DNA of 64,000 nucleotides from the NCBI GenBank assembly GCA_964546815.1, contig CAZJLR010000012.1, positions 66,889 to 130,888 of the forward strand, given 5' to 3'. This DNA comes from JAIEPM01 sp964546815 (GTDB lineage Bacteria > Cyanobacteriota > Vampirovibrionia > Obscuribacterales > Obscuribacteraceae). The notes under the pieces are model-generated. The model was not told the origin of the DNA and ran no database searches. It was given only the letters and a program-made list of their open reading frames with translations. The translations under genes and the position numbers were made by a program. Positions 1 to 9,704 of the stretch are shown here, in pieces. How positions within the stretch are numbered: position 1 is the first letter of the stretch; each line of letters starts with the position of its first letter.

Positions 1-564
1 ATGAATGCTGCTCAAACACTTCATTTCCTCGCTCTCGTTGAAGACCTGCAGGGCGCATACCCGGAAGCCGACCAACTCTTTCGCGCGGCATATCGTCAAT
101 ACAATGGGCAAGCTAACTGCCCTCCCTTTCCACCCTCTTTTGGACCAGACGCTGGCGTCGCTTATGCGGAAAATGCATACAGGCAATTGCTTTCTACGGT
201 AGTGTCCAAATTCGGACCTCAAAGCGCGTATGCTTCTACCAGGTTAGAGCAGCTTTCCATCTGCCTCCACCAACAGCCGCAATGGGCTTATTCCGCAGCG
301 GTTGAGAAAGGCGCAACTTACACCAAGCAAAGAATTAAGGACGAAATGGCCCAAAATCCGTACACGGAAGAACGAAGGCAAAAGGTTCAATTGGCTTTAA
401 GACAGGCTATCAAAATCAGGCAATTAGTAAAAGAGGCTAACGACCCCGATGTTTTGCATTACGACATCGCAGTTCTCTGGAATCGTACTCCAGGGTCTGG
501 TACATTTGCTAATTTCTGCAGCAAGAATGGCTACTCTGGTGTCACCTTACCTGTCAAGCCATAG
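1..564 (+). CDS. TPR-like protein, probably 5'-truncated by the window edge
   Basis: The reading frame is open from the first base and stops at TAG 562-564. The ATG at position 1 may be an internal Met, because no upstream ribosome binding site can be seen. Residues about 8-33 (G-x-Y-x-E-A-x-x-L pattern) resemble one tetratricopeptide helix pair, and residues about 120-147 form another amphipathic helical stretch rich in Arg, Lys and Gln. No signal peptide, membrane segment or catalytic motif is visible. It converges with the kinase gene ending at 578, only 13 bases away. I do not recognise a specific family; a C-terminal part of a larger TPR protein is the most likely reading. Confidence 0.6.
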   Translation: MNAAQTLHFLALVEDLQGAYPEADQLFRAAYRQYNGQANCPPFPPSFGPDAGVAYAENAYRQLLSTVVSKFGPQSAYASTRLEQLSICLHQQPQWAYSAAVEKGATYTKQRIKDEMAQNPYTEERRQKVQLALRQAIKIRQLVKEANDPDVLHYDIAVLWNRTPGSGTFANFCSKNGYSGVTLPVKP

Positions 565-577
565 CGGTGCTAAATCG

Positions 578-3493
578 CTACCTTGGACCATTGAGTTGTG
601 GTGCTATTCCTAGAAGGTGTTCCGCTTCTTTGCGTAGCTCCGGGTCGTAAAACTGCGAACGCTTTGTACTTTCCACAACATCACCATATTCTGTGAAAAA
701 GAAGCCACTGGAGTAACTATTGATTGCTGATATATAGAAATCTTTGGCTGTGGACTCAAGACCACCTTCTTTGGCTTTTAGAATGGCCATTAGCAAATAA
801 GCGTCAGACCATAGCATGCGTTTTTGGTAACCTTCATACAAAGAGTCAATGATCCGGTTGACCGGCTGGTCTGCTAATCGCCAGTCCTTTCCAGGCAAAT
901 AAATTTTTGCCAAATAGAAATCACGAATTTGTGCAAAGTGATAACACTCAGAAATCGAGTTAAGTGTTTCGATTGCCTGAGGAATTTGTTTTGTTTTAAG
1001 AAGAATCTTCGTCTTATTCATCAGCGCGTAGTTTCGGCTGCGCAAAATGCAATCTTGCTTAAAGGCAAGGCTTGACATAGAAGGATGTTGAATTGACTTG
1101 GACATCGCATCTTTGACAGTTTCACTATCAAGGTATGGGCTAGTCAATTTTATTGATTGGTCGATATCAGCGATCGCTTTAGTAAAATCATTCGATTCGG
1201 AATAGCATAACCCTCTAGAGGCAAAAAATAGCGCCTGAGTTGCCAGGTCAAGTTGTTTTGGTTCAATGGAATTGAATAGTTGCAACGCTATATCTGGGTG
1301 TTTTAACGCCAGTTGGATTCTTGCTTCTATTAGCTTGCGCTGTATTGACGGCCTGGTCTGTGTAATCACCGCCAACGCTTCATTGTCGCGGTCCATACGC
1401 AGCAAGATTTCTGCTTCTAAGAGTTGCAAATTTTCGAGTTGGTCACTTTGTAGAGCTTTTGATTTCGCACGCTGGATTGCGGTGAAGCAACTCTTCGGAT
1501 TATCAGTGTGGGAAAGTACCAACGCTCTTTTGGCAAAAGCCCAACTTTCATTTGGCAGACGCTGGATGAGTTTATCGCAATCGTAAAGGCATTGATTATA
1601 TTCAAAAGCCGCATAATTGACTTCTGCTGAGAGTTTTATCGCTGCAAGGTTATCTGGATCTTTGAGTAATAAATTCGTTATATGGAACAATGCAAGCTCA
1701 GTTCGTCCTTCCTGAAAAAGTTGCTGGCATGATTCAACTGAATCTAACTTTGAATCTAGTGAGGTCGCTTTGCTGGGCTTTTTTAGCTCGTTCAAATCTT
1801 GAATTTTTGCAGCTGGAATTAGCTGGACGGAATTGATTTGCCATGAATTTTCTGTTCTGCTCAACTGGAAGCAAAGAAAATCATTTTTTGAAGTGTCTAT
1901 TTTAGAGCGGTCTACGACAGCAGTGGCTTTTTCCAAATCGAATCCAGGAATAATAATGCTACCGAAATCGTCTCCCAAGGGGAGTCTTATGGGAGAGTAT
2001 TCGTGGGAAGCATCTCGCTTTAAGCCGTTACCAATGCCTTGAAAAAAATTGTTATAATCGCTTTTGAAATTAGGTTGCTGGTTGTATTCAGCGCTGAAAT
2101 AGTCCGTTAATATGTATGGTGACTCGGCATAGATATTTTGCAAGATATTTTGAGTAAAGGTTGCAATTTCTACTGCTGTTTGATCATCAGCAATAATCTT
2201 GCATTTTAAAATTTTTCCTGGTTCATTTGGTGCAAGTGATTTGGTGTATGTGACCTGGCAGATAGAGCCTAGATGCAGCTCGTTCTTTCCTTTGGTAAAT
2301 TTGAAATTCTCTTCTGCCGTTAAAGGAAGAAGCTGATCTTCTGTTCCAAGGTAAATAGTGGTAGGTGTCGTCTGGGACTTATGCAAATATACGACAGTTC
2401 CTAAGGCTTCGGAACGCCCAGCCACATCTAGCACTGTGCTTAAGATGTGTTTCTTTGTGTAAAATACACTTTGCAGTGCGACTACCGCTACTGCACTTAT
2501 TATTAAGACGCATGTTGCTGCAAACATTGTTCGACTGCTGATATTAATAGATTTTTGTTTCTTAGGGGCGTGGCTTTTGCATAAGTCTGGCTCAGGCTCT
2601 TCGGAGAAGGTCGCGGCGATTAGATCGCTAGAACCTCTTTCGGCCTTCTCAAGATCGCTAATCATTTCTTTCATATCCTGGTAGCGATTTTCAGGAGCCT
2701 TTGCTAATGCCTTTCTACAAATCAGTTCATAAGACTGAGGGCAAGTGCCACCGAATTTGGTAGCTGAAAATGCAGCTGGCATTTCTGTTCTGACTTTGTA
2801 AAGCAAGCCGACGGGATTGTCGCATTCGAAGGGCTTTTGTCCTGTAAGCATCTCGAAAAGAATTGTGCCGCACGAGTAAATGTCTGAGCGTTGATCTATT
2901 GGTATGCCTGTGCATTGTTCTGGGCTCATGTAATGAAGGCTACCAATCAAGAGCCCTGTTTTTGTGAGCTTAGCTGTGGCCAGGTCTGATTTCTCGTTTA
3001 GTTTAGCGAATCCAAAATCAATGAGCTTTACCGTATCGGCTTCCGGTTTTTCAATCAGGATAATATTGCCAGGCTTAATGTCCCGATGGTAAACCCCAGA
3101 CTCATGGGCAAAAGAAATTGCATTGCATACTTGTTTAATAATGTGGACTGCTCTTTGCGGACTGAGGTGCAAGTCCGACTGGTCTAGAACTTGCTTTAAG
3201 TTTTTTCCCCGCAGATATTCCATAACAGCGTAGGGAATACAGTCGCCTTCTGTGATTCCGAAATGGTAGAAAGTCACAATATTTTGATGTTGCAGCTTTG
3301 CTAAAATGCGAGCTTCTCTTCTAAATCGCTTGAGATTCTCCTCATCTTCAAAATGCGCAGCATGCATCAGCTTAAGTGCTACTGTTCGTTTGGCTGCCAC
3401 CTGCAAGGCTTTGTATACAATGCCAGAGCCTCCCTCTCCCAGGAGTTCCTGAATCTCATATCTGTTTTCAAATAGCGTTCCTGGGGAGAGCAC
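578..3493 (-). CDS. Serine/threonine protein kinase with transmembrane segment and C-terminal TPR-like repeats
   Basis: A Hanks-type kinase domain occupies about residues 10-285: glycine loop GEGGSGIVYKA (19-29), ATP-binding Lys41, catalytic loop HRDIKPGN with Asp138, DFG with Asp159, and the SPEQ activation-segment end. One hydrophobic segment at about 322-344 would anchor it, placing the kinase in the cytoplasm and the rest outside. Residues from about 600 onward carry repeated TPR-like helices (AxxxxxxALxxxxxA patterns). The GTG at 3493 is the only start between an in-frame TAG upstream and the kinase domain, and its ribosome binding site is weak. The neighbour upstream on the same strand (3590-4867) could be co-transcribed. 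The kinase assignment is firm; substrate and stimulus are unknown. Confidence 0.93.
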   Translation of the reverse strand: MLSPGTLFENRYEIQELLGEGGSGIVYKALQVAAKRTVALKLMHAAHFEDEENLKRFRREARILAKLQHQNIVTFYHFGITEGDCIPYAVMEYLRGKNLKQVLDQSDLHLSPQRAVHIIKQVCNAISFAHESGVYHRDIKPGNIILIEKPEADTVKLIDFGFAKLNEKSDLATAKLTKTGLLIGSLHYMSPEQCTGIPIDQRSDIYSCGTILFEMLTGQKPFECDNPVGLLYKVRTEMPAAFSATKFGGTCPQSYELICRKALAKAPENRYQDMKEMISDLEKAERGSSDLIAATFSEEPEPDLCKSHAPKKQKSINISSRTMFAATCVLIISAVAVVALQSVFYTKKHILSTVLDVAGRSEALGTVVYLHKSQTTPTTIYLGTEDQLLPLTAEENFKFTKGKNELHLGSICQVTYTKSLAPNEPGKILKCKIIADDQTAVEIATFTQNILQNIYAESPYILTDYFSAEYNQQPNFKSDYNNFFQGIGNGLKRDASHEYSPIRLPLGDDFGSIIIPGFDLEKATAVVDRSKIDTSKNDFLCFQLSRTENSWQINSVQLIPAAKIQDLNELKKPSKATSLDSKLDSVESCQQLFQEGRTELALFHITNLLLKDPDNLAAIKLSAEVNYAAFEYNQCLYDCDKLIQRLPNESWAFAKRALVLSHTDNPKSCFTAIQRAKSKALQSDQLENLQLLEAEILLRMDRDNEALAVITQTRPSIQRKLIEARIQLALKHPDIALQLFNSIEPKQLDLATQALFFASRGLCYSESNDFTKAIADIDQSIKLTSPYLDSETVKDAMSKSIQHPSMSSLAFKQDCILRSRNYALMNKTKILLKTKQIPQAIETLNSISECYHFAQIRDFYLAKIYLPGKDWRLADQPVNRIIDSLYEGYQKRMLWSDAYLLMAILKAKEGGLESTAKDFYISAINSYSSGFFFTEYGDVVESTKRSQFYDPELRKEAEHLLGIAPQLNGPR

Positions 3494-3589
3494 TTTGATG
3501 TTTTTCTCTTTCTACCATTGCTTACCAATTCTATTCTATTGCAGGTTGACCTTACAGGGTAAGATTTGGTGAAAGCAATCGATATCGGG

Positions 3590-4867
3590 TCATAGCTTTT
3601 GCATTTGGCCGTACATGTTTTCAAATTCAGTTCTGTGACGGAAGTTCCATATTTTTTCTGTCATGCTGCTTGCCGCGGCGTCAGCGGCAGAACGTCCAAG
3701 GAGTGGTCCCCAGGCTGCTCCTGCAATTGCTCCTCCGACGGCTCCGCCGGCTGTCGTTGCAATAGGCATAGCAATCTTTTTATCGGTTGATGCGTTGCTG
3801 TAGTATGGGTCGCTGAAGTCTAAATATGCACCCATGCCAGCGCCTAAGGTTCCACCAGCAGCTGCGCCACCCAATGCTGAATACAAGGTGACTGCCTCTC
3901 CGACTCCAGTGAGGAAACTTGCTCCTTCCGCCAGGGCACCGAGAGCTGTTCCGACGGTGGTAGCACGTTGTTTGATTGCGTCGGAGTAAAGAGGGTTATT
4001 TCCGCTCCATTTACCTGAGTTCAAATACGATTGATAATTTGTCAATTCGGAAATGTCGGAGGGGGAGATGCCTTTATGGCTGCCAAAGAGGCTGTCTCCA
4101 TCGCCAGATAGGCTGCGTAAATTATCGAAATTATCAACGCCGAACTGAAGAGCTCTCGCCATACGCTGGTCGCCCTGTGTTGTATACCTGGTCACAGCTG
4201 TTTGAAGATCTTCTTTGCTGAGTTCATTGTTACCGGATTTGAATTTGTCATAGAGGACTCCGGAAAGCGCCCCCTTAAGGTATGAAACTCCGTCTTTATC
4301 GCCTTCGCTTGCTGCTGGTTGTGCCTCTGTATAGCTTTCATGCCTGGGTCCATGCTGGCCTATCTGGTCCAACGTTGTTTCTGAGCTTTGCTTTTTGTTA
4401 GCCGCCAATACTTTTGCATCAGCCAAAATTGAGTCGTATTTGTGATCTTTATCAAAATTGTTCCATCGAGTCGTTGCATAAACTTCATTGCTTTCTAGTG
4501 CCGCTGCCAGTTGTTTTGTTGCTCGGGGTGCTGCTTTATCTAACGAATTTTCTGCCTTGTCGAAGAAAATTTTGCCTAGAAAGCCACCCACATTTTTTTC
4601 TGTAGCTTTCAGTGAGTCTTCGGCAGCTTTTTCAAGCGCTATGGCGCTTGTACGCCCGAAAAGTTTGTCCATCGGTTCAGCATTTTTCGACTGAGCTTGT
4701 TCTCCAGCCAAGTTTGCATTTGTTTCTCGACCCGAAATGGATTTGAATGCTTGAACCGAATCGTTGCGCATGGTCTGATAAGCTTCTTCGCTCAGGCGGT
4801 TACTGGGAGAATTCTCCCTTGGGCTTGTTTTCTCGCTGATTTCGCTGTGCTTTTGGATATCTGCCAT
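3590..4867 (-). CDS. Hypothetical protein with polar head and glycine-zipper hydrophobic segments
   Basis: This 425-residue protein has no recognised family. The first 290 residues are polar and mostly helical by composition. Residues about 300-350 and 364-390 are Ala/Gly-rich hydrophobic stretches with GxxxG and GGxxGG spacing, typical of glycine-zipper membrane-inserting helices. There is no N-terminal signal peptide. The start is well supported by GAGGAGA about 9 bases before ATG 4865-4867. The kinase gene starts 97 bases downstream on the same strand, so the pair may form an operon and this protein is a possible kinase partner (inference). It shares its general architecture, not clear sequence identity, with several other large proteins in the window. 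Confidence 0.75.
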   Translation of the reverse strand: MADIQKHSEISEKTSPRENSPSNRLSEEAYQTMRNDSVQAFKSISGRETNANLAGEQAQSKNAEPMDKLFGRTSAIALEKAAEDSLKATEKNVGGFLGKIFFDKAENSLDKAAPRATKQLAAALESNEVYATTRWNNFDKDHKYDSILADAKVLAANKKQSSETTLDQIGQHGPRHESYTEAQPAASEGDKDGVSYLKGALSGVLYDKFKSGNNELSKEDLQTAVTRYTTQGDQRMARALQFGVDNFDNLRSLSGDGDSLFGSHKGISPSDISELTNYQSYLNSGKWSGNNPLYSDAIKQRATTVGTALGALAEGASFLTGVGEAVTLYSALGGAAAGGTLGAGMGAYLDFSDPYYSNASTDKKIAMPIATTAGGAVGGAIAGAAWGPLLGRSAADAAASSMTEKIWNFRHRTEFENMYGQMQKL

Positions 4868-4951
4868 GACGCGCTCTCCTCGGTCGATGCAGATAGATTA
4901 ATATTGTTTAAGTGAAACTAAAGTGAAATGCCTGAGCTCAGCATGAATAAA

Positions 4952-5572
4952 TCATTTGTCAAACCAAGCATGGAGTAGATTTTTGCGATTTGGATAAAAC
5001 CTTAGCTCTTTGATTTCATTTTTGGAGAGTTTCGTCGTTTTGTTTATTCGTGCTTCTGTTTCTTTTTTCTGGTCAACCTTTTTGCGGAGGTCATAAAGAA
5101 ACTCAAGCAATATCAGTGTAGGAATTAAGTCTTTGTGGTCTGCTCCCAGTTCGCTTTCTTGAGTCTTGAGAAGATTCTTGAGCAGCTTTTCGGCCTTAGC
5201 CGGACTGGCAGCGAGTACGCTTTTGTATTTGTGGGACAACATATAGGCATCTGCTAAATGCCATGTTGCCTCGACAACGCTCTTGTCCAAAGGTCCGAAA
5301 TATTCTATGGCAAGGGGAAGCGCCGTTTCGAGAGTTTGGCGAGGAGCATCTCCGCTAATTTCGGATTCGAGGTATCCGAAAAATAGTTGCAGTTTGATTT
5401 TTTCTGGGTCTTTGTTTTCTATTTCTCTGTTTAAGACTTTATCGCAAATGTACAGCGCTTCTGCCAGGTTTTCGTTTCTGTTTGCCTGCTTCGCTCGATC
5501 TAAAGCCTCACTGTAACTGATTGTTTTGCACCATTCTCTTAGTTCTGTTTCTGGTTCGTAAAGTCCGTACAT
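4952..5572 (-). CDS. Hypothetical helical (TPR-like) protein
   Basis: A 206-residue soluble, predominantly helical protein. Residues about 22-50 (YSEALDRAKQANRNENLAEA) and 83-150 have the Ala/Leu spacing of TPR or SEL1-like repeats, including a stretch resembling the helix pairs of kinesin-light-chain-type TPRs (around the GPLDKSVVEATWHLAD segment). No signal peptide, membrane span or catalytic motif is seen. An AGGG sequence lies 5 bases before the ATG. It lies upstream of the gene at 3590-4867 on the same strand with an 84-base gap. Function unknown. Confidence 0.65.
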   Translation of the reverse strand: MYGLYEPETELREWCKTISYSEALDRAKQANRNENLAEALYICDKVLNREIENKDPEKIKLQLFFGYLESEISGDAPRQTLETALPLAIEYFGPLDKSVVEATWHLADAYMLSHKYKSVLAASPAKAEKLLKNLLKTQESELGADHKDLIPTLILLEFLYDLRKKVDQKKETEARINKTTKLSKNEIKELRFYPNRKNLLHAWFDK

Positions 5573-5927
5573 TTTCCCTGCTCTCTTGCTTGTCTTTCTG
5601 TCCTTGCTTTTGCATTCCTAAGCGAGGCAAAGATTAGCATCTAAATGTGGCAGATTTGATACTTCAAAGATGATCCAATTTCATCTTTATAATTTTGCTG
5701 CGCGCGAAAAAGTTTTGAGGCTTGAAGTCTGCGCATCTCTTTGAATGCAGTGCTCTCGAAAGAAGTAGAAAAGCTGTGGTTATGTCGATCAATACCAGGG
5801 AAACCTTATCACTTTGCGGGGTTCCGATATGAATTTTTGCACGATGTGTTTTACTGTATCTCAAGCAAATTATAAATCGAACATACCTTTAAGTCCGCGG
5901 AGCATACCTTGCTCGCGAAGGAGACCT
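5573..5927. other. Intergenic region upstream of the catalase
   Basis: About 355 bases between divergent genes. No gene-like reading frame is convincing: an in-frame ATG at 5814 extends the catalase frame but has no ribosome binding site and no catalase-like sequence. The AT-rich stretch near 5860-5880 contains TATAAA, a possible -10 element for the catalase, without a good -35. Confidence 0.35.
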
Positions 5928-8165
5928 ATGCCTGCAAAGAAAAAACAGCCTGCCAAAGTAACGGGCAAACCAGAACCAAACGTGCCACCGAATCAAGAAA
6001 ACGAAAAAACACAACAACTAGCCAATTTCGTCTGTGCATCCGAGGACGGCTTTCTTACTAGCAACCAGGGTGTAAGAATAAACGACGATCAAAATACACT
6101 TAAGGCGCATGCGCGTGGACCTTCTTTATTAGAAGACCAGCTGATGCGTGAAAAAATAATGCATTTCGACCATGAGAGAATACCCGAGCGTGTTGTACAT
6201 GCACGTGGCACTGGCGCTCATGGTGTTTTCGAAGCGTTTGATGACGCAGATAAATTCTGCAAGGCTGCATTTTTGCAACCGGGAGTTCAGACGCCGGTTT
6301 TCGTGCGCTTCTCTACTGTTGCTGGTTCCCGTGGATCATCGGACTTAGCTCGTGATGTGCGAGGATTTGCCTGAAAATTCTATACTCAAGAAGGCGTGTT
6401 TGATTTAGTTGGAAACAATATTCCTGTTTTCTTTATTCAAGATGGAATCAAATTTCCAGACTTAATTCATGCAGTCAAACCTGAGCCTCACAATGAAATT
6501 CCCCAAGCTCAGTCTGCTCACGATACCTTTTGGGATTTCGTCTCTTTATCAACCGAAGCAACCCACATGGTTATGTGGGTGATGTCCGATCGTGCAATTC
6601 CGCGAAGTCTTCGTATGATGGAAGGTTTTGGTGTACACACTTTTAGAATGATCGACAAAAATGAGAATTCTCGCTTCGTGAAGTTTCACTGGCGACCTTC
6701 CCTGGGGACGCATTCTATTCTCTGGGATGAGGCGCTAAAGATATCTGGCAAAGACCCAGACTTTCATAGGCGAGATCTCTGGGAAGCCATTGAAAATGGT
6801 GCCTATCCGGAGTGGGAACTAAGTGTTCAAGTCATTGAGGAAAAGGACGAATTTGCTTTTGATTTCGACCTTCTAGACCCCACTAAGCTAATTCCTGAGG
6901 AACTGGTTCCGCGTATTCCTATCGGCAAAATGACTCTCAATCGCAATCCGGAAAATTTCTTTGCAGAAACAGAACAGGTTGCATTTTATATCAGCCATGT
7001 TGTGCCCGGAATTGATTTCACCAATGATCCATTACTTCAAGCGCGCCTATTCTCTTACCCCGACACACAGCTGAAACGATTAGGTGGACCAAATTTTCAC
7101 GAGCTGCCCATCAACAAATCTTTGTCTCCGGTTGTTAACAATCAGAGAGATGGGCATATGAGACAGACAATTAACTCTGGAAGATCGAGCTATCAGCCCA
7201 ATACCGTGGGCGGTGGCTGCCCGTTTCAGGCCGGATTGAGTGAAGGTGGCTTCGCCAGCTTCGCGGAAAAGCTTGATGGAATAAAAGTGCGCGATCGCGA
7301 TAAGAGCTTTTTCGACCATTTTAGCCAGGCTACGCTGTTCTTCAATAGCCAGACCGATGTGGAAAAAGACCATATCATTCAGACCCTTCAATTTGAATTA
7401 AGTCATGTCGAAACAGCAAGCATTAGAGAGCGCGTCGTCGCAGTTTTAGCGCATGTTGATAAAGGTATGGCCAAGTCTGTTGCAGATGGGCTTGGTATCA
7501 AATTTCCTGTAAAAATCGAGGGACCTCTTAATCAGCTTGTGCCAGCGGATGTAGACCCGAAAAGCTATCAACCAATTCAAAAGACAAGCAAGCTGGCCAG
7601 CTCACCTGCGTTAAGCATAATGGCAAATTTGGTTCCCGGAATAGCAACCAGAAAGATTGCTGTATTACTTGCTGAAGGCTTTAGTGAAGGCTCTGTTTTG
7701 CCGCTTATTAAGAAGCTAACTGAAGATGGCGCCATGCCGAAAGTGATTGCTCCCACCGGTGGCGAGGTGCTGAGTGCTGAGGGCAATCCGCTAAAAGTTG
7801 ATTTTACTCTGGCATCAGTCGGCTCTGTGCTTTTCGACGCGGTGTTTGTCTGTGGTGGTGTCAAAGCGATTTCAACTTTAGGCAAACTAGCTCAAGCGAC
7901 TTTGTTTATCAATGAGTCCTATAAGCATTGCAAAGCAATTGGTGCTGCTGATGAAGGCGCTGAATTAGTTAAATCAAGTCTGGCCAGGTCTGGATTAAAT
8001 CTCAAATCTGATGGCGACCAAATTTTGAGCGCAAGCAACGGCGTTGTATTAAAAGACAGTTCAGCCTCAACTAAGCAATCTGATGGATACATCAATGCTT
8101 TTATAACAGCTGTGTCGCAACATCGTGTTTGGAACCGCTTACATAAGGACGAAATTCCTGTGTAA
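5928..8165 (+). pseudogene. katE: Large-subunit (clade 2, KatE/HPII-like) catalase interrupted by an in-frame TGA
   Basis: Read through one TGA at 6372-6374, this is a full-length catalase of about 745 codons, matching the large-subunit class. The fragment before the stop (148 residues) carries the distal haem His91 (VVHARG). The part after it carries the distal Asn164 (LVGNN) and the proximal haem-ligand Tyr377 (RLFSYPDTQ). The C-terminal 150 residues form the class I glutamine-amidotransferase/DJ-1-like domain typical of large catalases. The start at ATG 5928 is supported by AAGGAG 5 bases upstream. The stop replaces one residue in the conserved RGFA-x-KFYT segment without shifting the frame, and nothing else in the gene is damaged. 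It could be a recent nonsense mutation, a minority variant or a base-call error; as written it should not make active catalase. Confidence 0.88.
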
Positions 8166-8249
8166 AAGCCGCCATTGTCTGGGGCCGAAATTTGCGATTT
8201 CATTAGTAGAATAAAAAATTCAATTGCTCTCAATGAAGTAAGTGCATCT

Positions 8250-8699
8250 CTAGGCTCTCAGCACAAGGCAGTTAGCCATTATGTCGTGCAGGCATTGTTT
8301 TTTCTTCGTCCAAAAAAGCATCAAATAGCCGATGTTAAAGCTGAGTTGGGAAACTAAAAAAGCTAAATTGCGCACAAAACTTCGAGCAAACGAACATCGA
8401 TTGCCAGAAATATCTGTGACTTTTATTTTGCAAATCAACTTTCCTGGCGTTGCTTGTAATTTCGATGATTCAAAAAGCGCTCCGTATAGCGGGTGAAGAA
8501 ACAATGTGCCAAGCAGGGTGGAAGAGCTAATAATAGATACTGTTAATTTGTCTGTAAGCAACGCTGTGGCAAAAGGGATGCCGATAAGTAAAAAGAGTGC
8601 CGGTAGCAATAAAATCAAGATGTCTATGACGAAAGCGACAACTCTGGCGCTGAAGCCGGCATATTTCACTGTTTCGGTTTTGTTTTCGCCGCTTTCCAT
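8250..8699 (-). CDS. RDD family integral membrane protein
   Basis: A 149-residue protein with the RDD arrangement: an Arg followed by Ala and a membrane-embedded Asp near residues 19-27 (ARVVAFVIDILI), then a second hairpin and the PGK-like loop (ATPGKLI) that precedes the last hydrophobic segment. Predicted membrane segments lie at about 18-42, 52-78 and 112-135. AAAGGTG lies about 8 bases before the ATG. It follows the small membrane protein gene 8725-9054 on the same strand with a 25-base gap, suggesting one operon. RDD proteins are often transport or ion-exchange related, but the specific role is not visible. Confidence 0.85.
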   Translation of the reverse strand: MESGENKTETVKYAGFSARVVAFVIDILILLLPALFLLIGIPFATALLTDKLTVSIISSSTLLGTLFLHPLYGALFESSKLQATPGKLICKIKVTDISGNRCSFARSFVRNLAFLVSQLSFNIGYLMLFWTKKKQCLHDIMANCLVLRA

Positions 8700-8724
8700 T
8701 TGCGCGCACCTTTTGTGTTGATTG

Positions 8725-9054
8725 CTACATGCGATTTGCTTCTAAAGCAAGCCTTAAAAGCTTTGGAAAGGCAAAAATCAACCCGCCGAAGACTGTGGCG
8801 ATTATTGTCAAACAAATTCCAAGTCGGCGCCTGTCTGGAAGGAAAAGCATAAATATTGACAATGCAGCCAGTTTGCCTTCGATGCAAGTTGCGACAAGGA
8901 TGCAGGTACTTTTGCTAATGTCCAGCAAATGAATGATGGGATGCCGCTCGAAATTGGTACTTCCGCCGAGAATTGGGCGGGCGTCACCTGCCGGGGGAAA
9001 TGTGGCGATTAAGGCCAACAATAAAGCAATTGCAAATGTTTGTATTCGCCCCAT
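8725..9054 (-). CDS. Small membrane protein with N-terminal signal/anchor segment
   Basis: I chose ATG 9054 rather than the upstream in-frame ATG at 9171 because AAGGGAG lies 7 bases before it and the resulting N-terminus is a clean hydrophobic signal or anchor (MGRIQTFAIALLLALIATFP). The 109-residue product then has two more hydrophobic stretches (about residues 46-68 and 76-100) separated by a short basic loop (PDRRR). No family is recognised. It precedes the RDD gene by 25 bases and probably shares its transcript. Confidence 0.7.
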   Translation of the reverse strand: MGRIQTFAIALLLALIATFPPAGDARPILGGSTNFERHPIIHLLDISKSTCILVATCIEGKLAALSIFMLFLPDRRRLGICLTIIATVFGGLIFAFPKLLRLALEANRM

Positions 9055-9222
9055 GCGGGCTCCCTTAATGTCGAAAAGAGCATCCGTGATCATAGTGGCA
9101 ACTGGCAAGATGCGCACTACTTGGCTAGTTCGGGTTTTGCCCCTCGCCCCCAGACAGGGGCTTGCAGTCACTTTTTGCTTGATTGGAAGCCTGTAATACT
9201 GTCCTAAGAGCTTTTAGAGATA

Positions 9223-9231
9223 TGCTAGTAT
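9223..9231 (+). promoter_or_regulatory. Possible extended -10 element upstream of erpA-like gene
   Basis: TGCTAGTAT matches an extended -10 (TG-N-TATAAT-like) in an AT-rich stretch 35 bases before the erpA-like start. No convincing -35 hexamer is seen at 16-18 bases, so this is only a candidate. Confidence 0.25.
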
Positions 9232-9265
9232 AAAAATTTGATATTGGCCCAACGAGGTTCTCATC

Positions 9266-9619
9266 ATGACAGAAGTCACCACAGCCCCACAAACCGAGAC
9301 AATAGTCGGCATAACTGAAGAAGCAGCCGCTGAAGTCAAAAAGCTTCTTACTGAAGAGCCAGGAAAGTCCGGCTTGCGTCTTGAAGTACGCGGCGGAGGC
9401 TGCTCTGGTTTTTCATACGGGCTTACATTCGACAACCCGCAAGAAAACGATCACGTAGTCGAACAGCACGGCGTCAAAGTAATGATCGACCCGAAAAGTG
9501 CTATCTACCTGAAGGGAACAGTACTTCACTTTGAAGCTGGTCTTGAAGGTCGTGGTTTTACAATCAAAAATCCACAAGCCAAAGGTTCATGCGGCTGCGG
9601 AAATTCATTCTCAGTCTAG
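9266..9619 (+). CDS. erpA: Iron-sulfur cluster insertion protein, HesB/IscA/ErpA family
   Basis: A 117-residue A-type Fe-S carrier. The three ligand cysteines are in place: Cys46 in the GGGCSGF motif and Cys109 and Cys111 in the C-terminal SCGCG motif. A-type carriers accept nascent Fe-S clusters from the scaffold and deliver them to apo-enzymes in the cytoplasm. GAGG lies about 8 bases before ATG 9266. The next gene on the same strand, 85 bases away, encodes a YgfZ domain, another Fe-S maintenance factor, so the two are likely functionally linked. The symbol erpA is by family; iscA or sufA cannot be excluded from sequence alone. Confidence 0.93.
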   Translation: MTEVTTAPQTETIVGITEEAAAEVKKLLTEEPGKSGLRLEVRGGGCSGFSYGLTFDNPQENDHVVEQHGVKVMIDPKSAIYLKGTVLHFEAGLEGRGFTIKNPQAKGSCGCGNSFSV

Positions 9620-9658
9620 AAATCTAGCTGAAAACCGTGCTCAGTCCCTCTATTTGGA

Positions 9659-9681
9659 GCCAGGCTCCCAATGGGAGTGGC
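9659..9681 (+). promoter_or_regulatory. Hairpin between erpA-like and ygfZ-TPR genes
   Basis: GCCA-GG-CTCCC, loop AAT, GGGAG-TGGC forms a 9-bp stem with a two-base bulge. It ends 23 bases before the ygfZ start and has no T-run, so a leader or processing hairpin is more likely than a terminator. Function is inferred only. Confidence 0.35.
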
Positions 9682-9704
9682 ATGGCTCAAGGTGAAACCT
9701 TGAA

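Noticed and set aside
6372..6374. UGA recoding (selenocysteine or Gly) in the catalase
   Set aside because: Other genes in the window end normally in TGA, catalases have no selenocysteine at this position, and no SECIS-like hairpin was seen right after the codon.
8175..8357. Small plus-strand gene after the catalase
   Set aside because: It overlaps the RDD gene on the other strand, lacks a ribosome binding site and has no recognisable product.
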